Source: Nitrososphaerales archaeon TH5894 (lineage in GTDB: Archaea; Thermoproteota; Nitrososphaeria; Nitrososphaerales; Nitrososphaeraceae). Taken from it: a stretch of 13,230 nucleotides of DNA. Under the pieces are notes generated by a model that was not told the DNA's origin, did not search any database, and saw only the letters and a list, made by a program, of their open reading frames with translations. Location: contig JAATVK010000107.1 in assembly GCA_014523485.1 (NCBI GenBank), positions 1 to 13,230 of the forward strand. The letters are read 5' to 3'. Positions 1-7,519 of the stretch are shown here, piece by piece. The position numbers and the translations under genes were made by a program. How positions within the stretch are numbered: the stretch's first letter is position 1; every line of letters starts with the position of its first letter.

Positions 1-178
1 TGATAAAAAAAAGTTGAATAAAAACTAGTATTCCGACCTTTAAACCTATTTTAGAACGAATATATTGAAAAATATTGTCACTATATTTTAACATTGACTC
101 TATATAGAAATAGATATATTTTTTTCTTCTGTTATTGTTATGGTTATACTTTCTTGTCACCCTTAAAATCCTATTCAA
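1..178 (-). CDS. Partial open frame, hypothetical protein, runs off left edge
   Basis: On the minus strand a frame stays open for about 70 codons, from just inside a TAA near position 218 to the window edge, which is unlikely by chance in DNA this AT-rich. I place the start at TTG 178-176, giving 59 codons. Upstream codons in the same frame also read like protein (N-Q-D-L-P-E-T-Q-N-D-F). The product is basic (R-K-Y-N-H-N-N-N-R-R-K-K, then Y-I-Y-F-Y-I-E-S-M-L) and ends in a hydrophobic run (V-G-I-L-V-F-I-Q-L-F-F-I) that could be a membrane helix. No family is recognised. An ATG at 186-184 would be in frame if the T6 run just after it had one more T, so the true start may be hidden by a frameshift. 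No good TATA box sits 26-28 bases upstream of the TTG. The rest of the gene lies outside the window. Confidence 0.42.
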   Translation of the reverse strand, partial: MNRILRVTRKYNHNNNRRKKYIYFYIESMLKYSDNIFQYIRSKIGLKVGILVFIQLFFI

Positions 179-246
179 AAAATCATTTTGGGTTTCTGGC
201 AGATCTTGATTCCTTTACTATATCGCTAGAGTAATAAATTAATTAA

Positions 247-322
247 ATTGTCATAGCCTGAACATTATTGAAGGGTTGATATTACGTGTGGACACACAAG
301 GGTAAGTCCAGACTATGACAAT
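247..322. ncRNA. Candidate structured RNA or long stem-loop
   Basis: ATTGTCATAG at 247-256 is perfectly complementary to CTATGACAAT at 313-322, closing a 76-base element with a 10-bp stem. Inside it, GTGT (286-289) can pair with ACAC (294-297), and as an alternative GGAC (290-293) can pair with GTCC (306-309). The interior is richer in G and C than the flanks. The size resembles a tRNA, but there is no D-loop/T-loop pattern, no anticodon arm and no TTCGA-like T-loop, so it is not one. It lies in the 5' region of both flanking genes and could be a small RNA, a leader element or a DNA palindrome. The strand is undetermined. No known RNA family was recognised. Confidence 0.3.
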
Positions 323-737
323 GACTTGTTGATGTTTGACCGTTTCTCTATTAGATTATGATAAGAAATGATAGAAAGAATGTTTATAAATTCCTTAAAT
401 TCTCGGTCTATGTTCTGAAATTATTCTATATTTTAATAATTACAATAAGTATCCGTTATTAGTATAAAAATAAAAAATTAAGGAATGTGTGTTGGTGGAT
501 TGTCAAAACATTTTATGAAAAGAACTATTTAAAAAAACTTAACTAAAAAAAAATGATAATTGTAATTTTTTTATACGGCTAAATCTTAATAGAATCTGAG
601 TTTTACCTTAAAATTTTTTTAATATAATTTGCCATATTGAATAATTTTCATAATTTAATTTAGATAGTTATATGTTTTAGAGGTTCTGTAAACTTATCGG
701 TGTTTCCATGTCCTAGTAAAACTGTAGGGACATAGAT

Positions 738-745
738 TATAAAAA
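738..745 (+). promoter_or_regulatory. TATA-box candidate for the 798 gene
   Basis: TTATAAAA, followed by AGAAAG, is centred about 57 bases before the ATG at 798. This predicts a transcript start near 768 and a leader of about 30 bases. No Shine-Dalgarno sequence is visible before the ATG. Confidence 0.3.
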
Positions 746-797
746 GAAAGAATCATAGTCAAGAATAAATTGTAGCGTTTTTGTCATAATAAAAATA

Positions 798-1367
798 ATG
801 GACAATGAACTAAAGGTGAAAGAAGTTGCTTTCAATAAAATAAGTCAATGGATATCAGAATTTGGATTTATAATACAAAATCAAACAGTAGATAAAAAAC
901 CTGAAGCATCTAGACAATTTGAATTGCAAGTTGTATTTGGAAGAGGACATCCTTACCCATTTCGTATAATTTTCAGCAAAATGTTCAAGGGAAGTTTTAC
1001 TATTAGTTCAAACATGTCGCTAAACAAAGAAGATGCTAAATCATTAAAGGGAATGAAGAATAAAGATTTTCAACAAATCTTTATGGATATAAGAAAATTA
1101 GTATATTCTTTAAGAGTAAATGTTGAAGTACGTTATCCACAAATATTTTTATTCAAAGAAATTACTATCGATGCTATTTCTAACAATAAACAATTCTTGA
1201 TTGATGAATTATACAATTTTAGAAATACTATGGAATTAGTACAAATAAGAATTGATGAATTGTATTATCACTTAGTATTATCTAAGTTAAGTACAAAGAA
1301 CATGGACATGTCTAGATCTTTTGTATTGACATCCTTGGCTTATAAGACGGGCTATGGTTTTAACTAA
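798..1367 (+). CDS. DUF2299-like archaeal protein
   Basis: Cytosolic protein of 189 residues with no signal peptide or membrane segment. The layout resembles the archaeal DUF2299 family, whose function is unknown: an N-terminal amphipathic helix (residues 8-25, F-N-K-I-S-Q-W-I-S-E-F-G-F), a beta-rich stretch (40-72, with F-E-L-Q-V-V-F and F-R-I-I-F), a charged helical region (76-104) and a second strand region (105-127), then a long helical tail (130-165). The assignment rests on this pattern and on length, with no catalytic motif. The ATG at 798 is the first in frame and has no ribosome-binding site upstream. The gene stands alone, with spacers of more than 550 bases on both sides, so neighbours say nothing about its role. 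Unusual features are absent. It could instead be a lineage-specific family. Confidence 0.75.
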   Translation: MDNELKVKEVAFNKISQWISEFGFIIQNQTVDKKPEASRQFELQVVFGRGHPYPFRIIFSKMFKGSFTISSNMSLNKEDAKSLKGMKNKDFQQIFMDIRKLVYSLRVNVEVRYPQIFLFKEITIDAISNNKQFLIDELYNFRNTMELVQIRIDELYYHLVLSKLSTKNMDMSRSFVLTSLAYKTGYGFN

Positions 1368-1452
1368 CATAATTTGTCTCTAATCATTAAATACTATGTT
1401 TTCTGCAATATAAATACAGTCCAAAGAAAAATTCAGAAATATTCATACATGA

Positions 1453-1492
1453 TAACCTTCTATTGTTATGATCTAAATTCCTTAGAAGGTTA
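1453..1492. repeat. 10-bp perfect inverted repeat with 20-base loop
   Basis: TAACCTTCTA (1453-1462) pairs with TAGAAGGTTA (1483-1492), leaving a 20-base spacer. It begins 85 bases after the stop of the DUF2299-like gene. It is not followed at once by a T-run, so it is not a textbook terminator. A hairpin in the 3' untranslated region or a dyad binding site is equally possible. Confidence 0.5.
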
Positions 1493-1884
1493 GTACAATT
1501 AAATAATAAATAGTCACCACTATTAAAATTTATAACGTTAATAGATATACAATCTTATAGGCAAATTATAATTATATTTAGCCACCATATCTTTTATTGT
1601 TGAAATATACACACTCCTCTCAATAATATTGGATTATTGCTTATTAAGTCAATTTATCTTTTATTTATTGTATAAATGGTCTAATTATCCTAGTACTCTA
1701 TAATTTGATATTCTAATACCAGAATAAAGAATGATGTTTTATCAAGCACTAATGAAGAATGAAGGTAAACAGCTATCAGGGAATCAATCGTGAAATATTT
1801 GATCGATTTTGTTAAATTAATAAATGAGTTGTAACTAGGGAAAATAAATATTGCAAATACCTTAAAACCAATTGAATATGATAG

Positions 1885-1894
1885 TATAAAAATT
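1885..1894 (+). promoter_or_regulatory. TATA-box candidate for the 1944 gene
   Basis: TATAAAAATT lies about 55 bases before the ATG at 1944, predicting a leader of roughly 28 bases. Two upstream ATGs (1919 and 1927) are out of frame with the gene and do not compete as starts for this product. Confidence 0.3.
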
Positions 1895-1943
1895 AAAAGA
1901 GAAAACTAATAATACTACATGCGATAATGTTAATTTTTATATT

Positions 1944-2528
1944 ATGAAATATCTGTATATATTTATTTATATTGTGATCGTATTTTTCACTTCAACTATT
2001 ATTATTATTAATACTAATGAAATGTTACTGACAGCCGAATTTGCACAGAAACAAGAAATAGATCCTGACAATTCAATATATACTCAAGATACCTTTTCTG
2101 CTATAGGACAAATAAGTTCCTTGGTTATTACTGTTCCAGAATCTAACTTTAACATTACAAATGCATTTAAAGTAATTTTAACAGGAGAATGGACGTTAAG
2201 TGTGAATAAAGGAAATGTAACTAATTTTTTAACAAATTTTCTTGCCTCACCTATGGATGGCTCAAATAGTCATATTCATCAAATAACTAATTTTAAACTT
2301 GATAATAATAGTAAAAAAACCATAGTGCAACTAACACCCTATAACAGCTTATCAGTAAATGGAACTGCTGACATAAAAATTAATGGTCAAACTATATGGA
2401 ACAGTGTTGGTATTGCAATTTCTATTTCTAACGGAAGTACAATTGCAATTGATCCAAATGATGAAGATACAAGTAATCATTTTGGAGAACAACAGGTTTA
2501 TGGTATAGTAACAAAAATAATAGATTAG
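1944..2528 (+). CDS. Exported protein of unknown function, sequon-rich
   Basis: The 194-residue product opens with M-K-Y and a long hydrophobic stretch (about residues 4-24), which should act as an Sec signal peptide or an N-terminal membrane anchor. The rest is polar, Asn/Thr/Ser-rich and predicted mostly beta. Five N-x-S/T sequons (N70, N91, N121, N139, N163) fit archaeal N-glycosylation outside the cell. A histidine pair, H-I-H (110-112), lies in the middle and could bind a metal, though nothing else supports this. There is no cysteine, no LPxTG-like tail and no recognised domain. The location is therefore the cell surface or pseudoperiplasm, and the function is unknown. The gene is convergent with the flavin oxidoreductase downstream and belongs to no operon. 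Confidence 0.72.
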   Translation: MKYLYIFIYIVIVFFTSTIIIINTNEMLLTAEFAQKQEIDPDNSIYTQDTFSAIGQISSLVITVPESNFNITNAFKVILTGEWTLSVNKGNVTNFLTNFLASPMDGSNSHIHQITNFKLDNNSKKTIVQLTPYNSLSVNGTADIKINGQTIWNSVGIAISISNGSTIAIDPNDEDTSNHFGEQQVYGIVTKIID

Positions 2529-2795
2529 TAATCAATTTTAGTAAAATAAATATAATTTAGAAAATTTCGGAAAGTTTTTGAAATACTATTGTATTATTTT
2601 TGAATGAAAAGAAATCGTTTTGATGTGTAAAGTAATTTTAAAGAATATATTATTTATCTAACTATACTGTATTAGATATATCTATAGAAAATAGGTATGC
2701 TAAATATAATATATAATATGTATATTCCAATAAAATGTAATTGAATAGATATATTTTCATATCATAAATATATTAAAAGTAGTTATTACAATTGA

Positions 2796-2809
2796 TCAAG
2801 ATATCTTGA
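2796..2809. repeat. 14-bp perfect palindrome
   Basis: TCAAGATATCTTGA reads the same on both strands. It lies just beyond the minus-strand T-run downstream of the oxidoreductase gene, in a convergent spacer, where a DNA-binding-protein site or a hairpin in the 3' untranslated region is possible. Confidence 0.45.
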
Positions 2810-2813
2810 AATT

Positions 2814-2822
2814 ATAAAAAAT
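2814..2822 (-). terminator. T-run terminator candidate
   Basis: On the minus strand, T-rich sequence (six consecutive T) follows the oxidoreductase stop codon by about 32 bases. Archaeal RNA polymerase stops at such runs without needing a hairpin. A palindrome follows directly. Confidence 0.35.
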
Positions 2823-2852
2823 TATTGTTGAGTTATAATATGTAGTAGATTA

Positions 2853-3806
2853 TCATTGTATATCTAGTGGAGGAAAATAAGGAATTACAAATTTTCCTAA
2901 TTCTTCCAAGACATCGCCTGCTGGGCGTTTACTATATTTAAGATTAAAAAAGACATGATTCACTCCAATATCTTTTAGGTCATTCAAATGTTTGATCAAT
3001 TTGTTTCTTCCCAATCGATAACCTAAATGAATACGCTCAGGATTTGTATCAGGATCTTTAGTCAGGTCTATATATAAAGACTGAGCAAAGGGTTTAAAAT
3101 CATTTCTAGTTCTTCTAACTACGTTTTTCCAATTAGTTACAATATGTTGCTGTAAAAGGATATCTCTTGGATACATCAACCATCCATCTGAATTTTCAGC
3201 AATCCAATCGATAGTTTGCCTGCTATAGCCTGTAACAAATAATGGCAATTTTTTAGATGTAGGTTTTGGTAAAAGATCAGCTTCACCAGTCAAAGATCCA
3301 AATAGTGAATCATATCTGGGAAAATTTTCAGAAACCAAACGATGGAAATCATAAACAGATTCTCTAAAGAGGATATCTCTTCGACCAAAATCTCGTCCAT
3401 ATGCAGGATACTCAATAGGTCTATCCCCAGCTGCTATTCCCAATATTAGTCGACCATTACTTAATTGATCAATTGAGGCTGCTCCCTTTGCCAAGTCTAT
3501 AGGATGTCTTAACGGAAAAATAATAGCTGCTGTCCCTAATGAAATATTTTTTGTTTGTCCAGCAATATATCCAAGATAAGTCCATGGATCATAAATCTGT
3601 CCTACATCTCCAAAATTGGCATCATATAAAGGAACATCACGAAACCATAATCCTGAGAATTCTAATTCTTCAGCACGTTGAGCTAACTCTACCTGTCTTT
3701 CCATTTTTGGAATTGATCCTTCATAAGCCTCAATAGCAAATAAGACTCCCAAAGTAAGATGTTTTGGTTTAAACAGTAATTTGTAAGCTTTATTATAATA
3801 AGACAT
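2853..3806 (-). CDS. Luciferase-like flavin-dependent oxidoreductase (BA3436-type)
   Basis: A 317-residue TIM-barrel protein of the bacterial luciferase-like monooxygenase superfamily, which binds FMN or F420 in the cytosol. Sequence character matches the luciferase-type oxidoreductase BA3436 subfamily (TIGR03571): L-T-L-G at 17-20 (first strand), R-D-V-P-L-Y-D (56-62) with F-G-D-V-G-Q-I-Y-D-P-W (65-75), L-G-T-A-A-I-I-F-P-L-R-H-P (90-102), and the superfamily signature L-S-N-G-R-L-I-L-G-I-A-A-G-D-R-P (115-130). G-Y-S-R-Q-T (193-198) and A-E-N-S-D-G-W (203-209) form the C-terminal cofactor-binding half. Length is normal for the subfamily. The substrate is unknown; which cofactor is used cannot be read from sequence alone, though F420 is common in these archaea. 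The ATG at 3806 has a TTTTATAA element 28 bases upstream, so the transcript is probably leaderless. It is divergent from trkH. Confidence 0.92.
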   Translation of the reverse strand: MSYYNKAYKLLFKPKHLTLGVLFAIEAYEGSIPKMERQVELAQRAEELEFSGLWFRDVPLYDANFGDVGQIYDPWTYLGYIAGQTKNISLGTAAIIFPLRHPIDLAKGAASIDQLSNGRLILGIAAGDRPIEYPAYGRDFGRRDILFRESVYDFHRLVSENFPRYDSLFGSLTGEADLLPKPTSKKLPLFVTGYSRQTIDWIAENSDGWLMYPRDILLQQHIVTNWKNVVRRTRNDFKPFAQSLYIDLTKDPDTNPERIHLGYRLGRNKLIKHLNDLKDIGVNHVFFNLKYSKRPAGDVLEELGKFVIPYFPPLDIQ

Positions 3807-4137
3807 CGTTATTATAATAATTAAATAAAGTTATAAAAGAGACACCTTACATGTTATCCTCACTAAAACATACTTTCTTTTTATCCATAATTCATGTATT
3901 AAATTTAAAAATGGTATTCTACTTAAGGTAACATTGATATTTTACGTTTGTAAACGTGTAATCTATAAATGCAATATATCGATCCCAATGATAAAAAGAT
4001 ATGTATAATGCATCACAATAAATATTCAATTTTTTTTTTATTATACACTGTATTAAAATGTCAGATAATTAAAATAACATTAAAGTAATTTATGAGCTCA
4101 AAGCGAATAGGAAAATTATAAATGATGATGATTATTA
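3807..4137. other. 331-base divergent promoter spacer
   Basis: This region separates the oxidoreductase (minus) from the TrkH-CBS gene (plus). It contains the leaderless promoter of the former. A 26-codon hydrophobic ATG frame (3851-3931) looks like chance, and TATAAAT-like sequence sits just before trkH. No RNA gene was recognised. Confidence 0.5.
3831..3838 (-). promoter_or_regulatory. TATA box of the flavin oxidoreductase gene
   Basis: On the minus strand TTTTATAA is centred about 28 bases before the ATG at 3806. That is the archaeal TATA-to-start distance, placing the transcript start at or one base before the A of the ATG (leaderless). Confidence 0.5.
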
Positions 4138-6162
4138 ATGGTTGAACCATTAGAACGTCCTCTGTCATCCTATATTCATACTCTATTTGTCACTGCTGAT
4201 GAAAATTCTTCTGTTGCTGAAGCAGTTAAAATATTGCAACCAAAGAATGTTGAGATTATTCTAGTTACCTCATCAAATGGAAAATATGTTGGCATAGTAA
4301 CAGATAGTGATATTTTAGAAAAAGTTGTAATGAAAGGAGAGGATTCCGATTTAATATCTATCAAATCCATAATGACATCTCCAATAATAACATTACCTAG
4401 CTCAGCTACAGTAAGACAAGCTATCCAATTAATGCGTGCTCACAAAATAAAACATCTGCCTGTTACTGATAGTACAAATAATAACGATAAAGAAGACGAA
4501 GAAAAAATTATTGGTACAGTAACACAACAATATCTTGCAGAAGTAATTCGTATAGCAGTTATTGAGAAAACCTTTAGAAGTTATAGGAAAATTATAAGAG
4601 AACATTACAAACCAATTTTCGCAAATCTAGCTATTATATTGCAATTTACAGGATTATTAATGGTTATACCTGCATTACTAGGCACGGTTTTGGGTGAATG
4701 GCAATCTTCAATTGGGATTTACTTGGCATTTGTAGGAATGTCTTTAACAGGATATATTCTTAATACATTAGGAGAAAAAAGCCCACTCAATCTAAAACAA
4801 TCATCTATTGTTGTTGTATTAAGTTTTGTGTTGTTAAGTCTATTTGGAAGTTTACCATATATGTATATCAATCCATTTTGGGAAGGAATTGATCCATTTT
4901 CTCTTTTTGCAAGTTCTTTCTTAGAAAGTACATCAGGTTTTACAACTACTGGTATTTCTACAATAGTACATCCTGAAAATTTGCCTGATAGTTTTTCATT
5001 TTACAGGTCTTATACAGAATGGGTTGGTGGATTAAGTTTTATTTATTTAGTTATGGCTTTATATTATCCAGAAACAAAATTGGCAGGAATGAAATATTTC
5101 CTAGGTAGTGGAATATTAAGATTCAAACAATTGCTTTCTACTATTAGTATTATCTTTGTAGTATACACAACAATCTTTGTTATATTAATTTTCACTTTTG
5201 GACATATAAATATACTAGATTCAATATCATTAGCCTTTACTACACTCGCTACCGGTGGTTTTGTACCTAATTCTACTATCCTTAATTCAGAAAATTCGAT
5301 TAACTTAACTATAATCATGGGTGGAATGATAATTGCGGCCTTACCTTTTGCATTTCATTTTGGTATTTTCAGTAAAAATGTAGAGGCTACAAAGGAGGTT
5401 AAGGAAATTCTAATATTTCTAATAATTTTGACCTTATTCATCTTTTTATTTTTACTAATAGAACCTTCATTTTCAGAAAATGATTGGCTTTCCTCTGTAT
5501 TTCATGTAATTAGTGCTTCCACAACCACCGGCTTTCAATATCTTAATTTATCTCATCTGTCTATTAATGGTAAAATATTACTAATTATAGTTATGCTAAT
5601 TGGAGGAACTGCTTTTTCAACCGCTGGTGGAATAAAAATAGCAAGACTAATGCTAATTTTTCAAAAAATTATTAACAAGAGAAAACATACATCCAAGTTC
5701 ATGAATAAAAATCAGTATAATAGTCAACAACCTCCAGTAATTTCAGCAACTGCAATTCAATTTCGTAAAAAAATCCAACAAACATTTAAATCATATTATC
5801 AAGGAAAGATATCAAAAAATAATAATAAACAAACAAGTAGTAGTAATGTTCCATTAGATAAGTACAAATTTTATATCCTTTCTGATAAAGCATTTAAAGA
5901 GGCATTATTTGTTGTAGTTCTTTATATCTTGTTTACAATCATAACTGCATTATGTATATATTACTTGGGTGAAAATAAAATTATCTTTATTGATGCTATA
6001 TTTGAAGCAGCTACTACTATTTCCAATAATGGTTTAACCGTAGGAATAACTACTATGGATATGAATTCAATATCTAAAATGATATTATCTTTTAATATGA
6101 TAATGGGAAGATTTGAAATAATAGCTATACTCTATATTTTTATCTCAAAATTGAGAAAATAA
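4138..6162 (+). CDS. trkH: TrkH/KtrB-family potassium transporter with N-terminal CBS pair
   Basis: Integral membrane cation (probably K+) transporter of 674 residues, against about 480 for a plain TrkH. Residues 8-65 and 74-138 form two CBS domains (V-G-I-V-T-D-S-D at 51-58, H-L-P-V-T at 106-110), which in related proteins bind adenine nucleotides and gate transport. Membrane segments start near 160. The four pore loops of the family are present: G-F-T-T-T-G (267-272), A-T-G-G-F (371-375), T-T-T-G-F (462-466) and N-N-G-L-T-V-G (630-636). The intramembrane S-T-A-G-G-I-K gate loop (494-500) is intact. A polar, Asn/Gln/Lys-rich cytoplasmic insertion (about 512-580) precedes the last repeat and is unusual. 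No TrkA/KtrA partner is in the window, so the CBS pair may take over regulation. The ATG at 4138 overlaps a short out-of-frame ATG run (4122-4145), which may affect translation. K+ versus Na+ selectivity is unproven. Confidence 0.93.
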   Translation: MVEPLERPLSSYIHTLFVTADENSSVAEAVKILQPKNVEIILVTSSNGKYVGIVTDSDILEKVVMKGEDSDLISIKSIMTSPIITLPSSATVRQAIQLMRAHKIKHLPVTDSTNNNDKEDEEKIIGTVTQQYLAEVIRIAVIEKTFRSYRKIIREHYKPIFANLAIILQFTGLLMVIPALLGTVLGEWQSSIGIYLAFVGMSLTGYILNTLGEKSPLNLKQSSIVVVLSFVLLSLFGSLPYMYINPFWEGIDPFSLFASSFLESTSGFTTTGISTIVHPENLPDSFSFYRSYTEWVGGLSFIYLVMALYYPETKLAGMKYFLGSGILRFKQLLSTISIIFVVYTTIFVILIFTFGHINILDSISLAFTTLATGGFVPNSTILNSENSINLTIIMGGMIIAALPFAFHFGIFSKNVEATKEVKEILIFLIILTLFIFLFLLIEPSFSENDWLSSVFHVISASTTTGFQYLNLSHLSINGKILLIIVMLIGGTAFSTAGGIKIARLMLIFQKIINKRKHTSKFMNKNQYNSQQPPVISATAIQFRKKIQQTFKSYYQGKISKNNNKQTSSSNVPLDKYKFYILSDKAFKEALFVVVLYILFTIITALCIYYLGENKIIFIDAIFEAATTISNNGLTVGITTMDMNSISKMILSFNMIMGRFEIIAILYIFISKLRK

Positions 6163-6396
6163 ATACTTTGATTCATTTAAAATCCTTAAATTAGAAATTA
6201 GAAATTAATTATAAAAATAATTTAGAACATATATTAGATAAATTAAAAATAGTTCGAATAAATTACGTTTAATACGTTAACAATTAATACCTACTAATAT
6301 AATTTCAGTTAATATAAAGAAAAGAAATAATTTTATGCTTGTTCCATATTATGAATATTCTTTGCGTAGAATATTTTAATATATATAATTTTTTTA

Positions 6397-7089
6397 TTAC
6401 TGTATTGAATCTAGAATACTGCTAATTTGTCTAAAAACATTGATCCACATTGACCATGTTAATTTTCCTGTATTGGTATTTTGCCTACTAGGATGATATG
6501 AGGATATTAATATTTTATTAGTATTATCTATATGATAAATCAATCCATGTTTAAATTTTAAACTTTTTATTTTATGAATCTTACAAAATTCATCAAAAGC
6601 TAATTTTCCTAAAGTTAAAACTATTTTACTAGTTTTATCTAATAGTTTTAATTCCTGGATTAGATATTCATTACAATTATTAATTTCTACTAATAATGGT
6701 TTGTTCTTTGGTGGAGCACATTTTACTGTAGAGGTAATATAAACATTATTTACTACTAATCCATCATTTTTATCATTACTAAAAGGTTGATTACAAAAAT
6801 TATATTTATATAAAGCCTTCACAAGCCAATCTCCAGAACTATCTCCAGTAAACATTCTTCCTGTTCTATTTCCTCCATGTGCAGCAGGAGCTAGACCTAT
6901 TATTATCAGATTAGCATTTAGATCTCCAAATCCACATACAGGTTTGGACCAATACTCTACATTTTTGAATCGTTTAACTTTATTAGTTCCTACATTTCTG
7001 ATGTATTCTGATAATCTTACACATTTACTACATTTTATAATACTTTGATTTATATGAATTAAATTTCCTAAATTATAATCCTGAAACAA
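6397..7089 (-). CDS. udgB: Type 5 uracil-DNA glycosylase (UdgB-like, 4Fe-4S)
   Basis: A 230-residue enzyme that removes uracil, and in this family often hypoxanthine or other deaminated bases, from DNA, starting base-excision repair. Motif A is of the type 5 form, G-L-A-P-A-A-H-G-G-N-R-T-G-R (65-78) followed by M-F-T-G-D; type 4 enzymes carry an acidic residue and GxPF here. The C-terminal S-Y-H-P-S-R-Q-N motif (197-204) supplies the conserved His. Four cysteines fit the iron-sulfur cluster: C20 and C23 (CxxC), C124 in V-K-C-A-P-P-K-N-K-P, and C139. The full length is normal. The start is TTG at 7089-7087, because no in-frame ATG exists upstream of C20, and a TATA box lies 26 bases upstream (leaderless). 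It converges with trkH. The YwbE-like gene upstream is on the same strand but has its own promoter. Confidence 0.92.
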   Translation of the reverse strand: MFQDYNLGNLIHINQSIIKCSKCVRLSEYIRNVGTNKVKRFKNVEYWSKPVCGFGDLNANLIIIGLAPAAHGGNRTGRMFTGDSSGDWLVKALYKYNFCNQPFSNDKNDGLVVNNVYITSTVKCAPPKNKPLLVEINNCNEYLIQELKLLDKTSKIVLTLGKLAFDEFCKIHKIKSLKFKHGLIYHIDNTNKILISSYHPSRQNTNTGKLTWSMWINVFRQISSILDSIQ

Positions 7090-7110
7090 TAAATATACAT
7101 TATATATTAC

Positions 7111-7118
7111 AAATATAA
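7111..7118 (-). promoter_or_regulatory. TATA box of the uracil-DNA glycosylase gene
   Basis: On the minus strand TTATATTT is centred about 26 bases before the TTG start at 7089. This supports a leaderless transcript and so the choice of TTG. Confidence 0.45.
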
Positions 7119-7251
7119 TGTTATAGTAAATTTACAATTCCTTTTTTTGCCACCACATTAAAAATATAACATATATAGAGATTTTTTTATCTTAATTGGT
7201 GTTTTAGAAAATAAAAAATGGATCATGAAATTAAAGAAAATTGATTAAAGT

Positions 7252-7262
7252 TTTAAAAAATA
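7252..7262 (-). terminator. T-run terminator candidate for the YwbE-like gene
   Basis: The minus strand carries a run of six or more T about 65 bases beyond the YwbE-like stop codon. This is the only clear T-run before the glycosylase promoter. Confidence 0.3.
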
Positions 7263-7324
7263 TAACAGTAACAAATAACAAGAATTATTATTTCTGAAGC
7301 CTTATGAGATTTTCTTTAATCTTA

Positions 7325-7519
7325 TCAATTTACAATCTCTTTAACTCTTCCTACTATACCGCTTTCTAGAATAACTTTAATTCCATATGGATGAGTTGCT
7401 GAAGAGGTTAAAATTTTCTTTACTATTCCCTCCGTCAATTCTCCAGTCTTTTGATTTTCTTTTTCTATTATTTTAACGACAGTTCCTGGTTTTATATCCT
7501 TCCTCTTTATACTATTCAA
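7325..7519 (-). CDS. YwbE-like protein (DUF2196)
   Basis: A 64-residue protein that covers the whole YwbE/DUF2196 family: R-K-D-I-K-P-G-T-V-V-K-I (6-17), a T-G-E-L-T-E-G-I-V-K-K-I-L-T core (25-38), H-P-Y-G-I-K-V (43-49) and G-I-V-G-R-V-K-E-I at the end (54-62). The fold is a small beta-barrel, and the function is unknown in all organisms I can recall. The start is TTG at 7519-7517: an in-frame TAA lies three codons upstream, no ATG is available, and the resulting N-terminus matches the family length. A TATATAAA element about 28 bases upstream implies a leaderless transcript. The gene stands alone. Confidence 0.9.
   Translation of the reverse strand: MNSIKRKDIKPGTVVKIIEKENQKTGELTEGIVKKILTSSATHPYGIKVILESGIVGRVKEIVN

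Larger units (their letters stand above)
179..797. other. 619-base AT-rich spacer
   Basis: This gap lies between the left-edge minus-strand frame and the DUF2299-like gene. It holds a strong stem-loop (247-322, listed separately), TATA-like strings at 383-390 and 461-468 that lead into no convincing gene, and a 15-codon ATG frame at 485-532 without supporting signals. The remainder is AT-rich with poly-A and poly-T runs. I found no tRNA-type T-loop or cloverleaf. Confidence 0.6.
1368..1943. other. 576-base AT-rich spacer
   Basis: The spacer holds a 10-bp inverted repeat (1453-1492, listed separately) and the TATA candidate of the next gene. A 20-codon ATG frame (1731-1793, beginning M-M-F-Y-Q-A-L-M-K) has a TATA-like string about 30 bases upstream, but it is too short to call. 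No RNA gene was recognised. Confidence 0.55.
2529..2852. other. 324-base spacer between convergent genes
   Basis: Both flanking genes end here. The spacer is extremely AT-rich, with several alternating TATA stretches, and contains a 14-bp perfect palindrome (2796-2809) and a T6 run on the minus strand (about 2815-2820) suited to ending the oxidoreductase transcript. On the plus strand, T5 runs near 2574 and 2597 could end the exported-protein transcript. No gene is visible. Confidence 0.55.

Noticed and set aside
247..322. tRNA interpretation of the stem-loop
   Set aside because: The closing stem and size fit, but there is no T-loop, D-loop or anticodon arm.
485..532. 15-codon frame after a TATA-like string
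   Set aside because: Too short, and the TATA spacing (about 20 bases) fits neither a leaderless nor a normal start.
3539..3736. 65-codon plus-strand open frame
   Set aside because: It lies wholly inside the well-supported flavin oxidoreductase on the opposite strand and has no family features.
4176..5318. Two minus-strand open frames of 64 and 84 codons
   Set aside because: Both are shadows of the TrkH-CBS gene, whose CBS and pore motifs fix the true frame.
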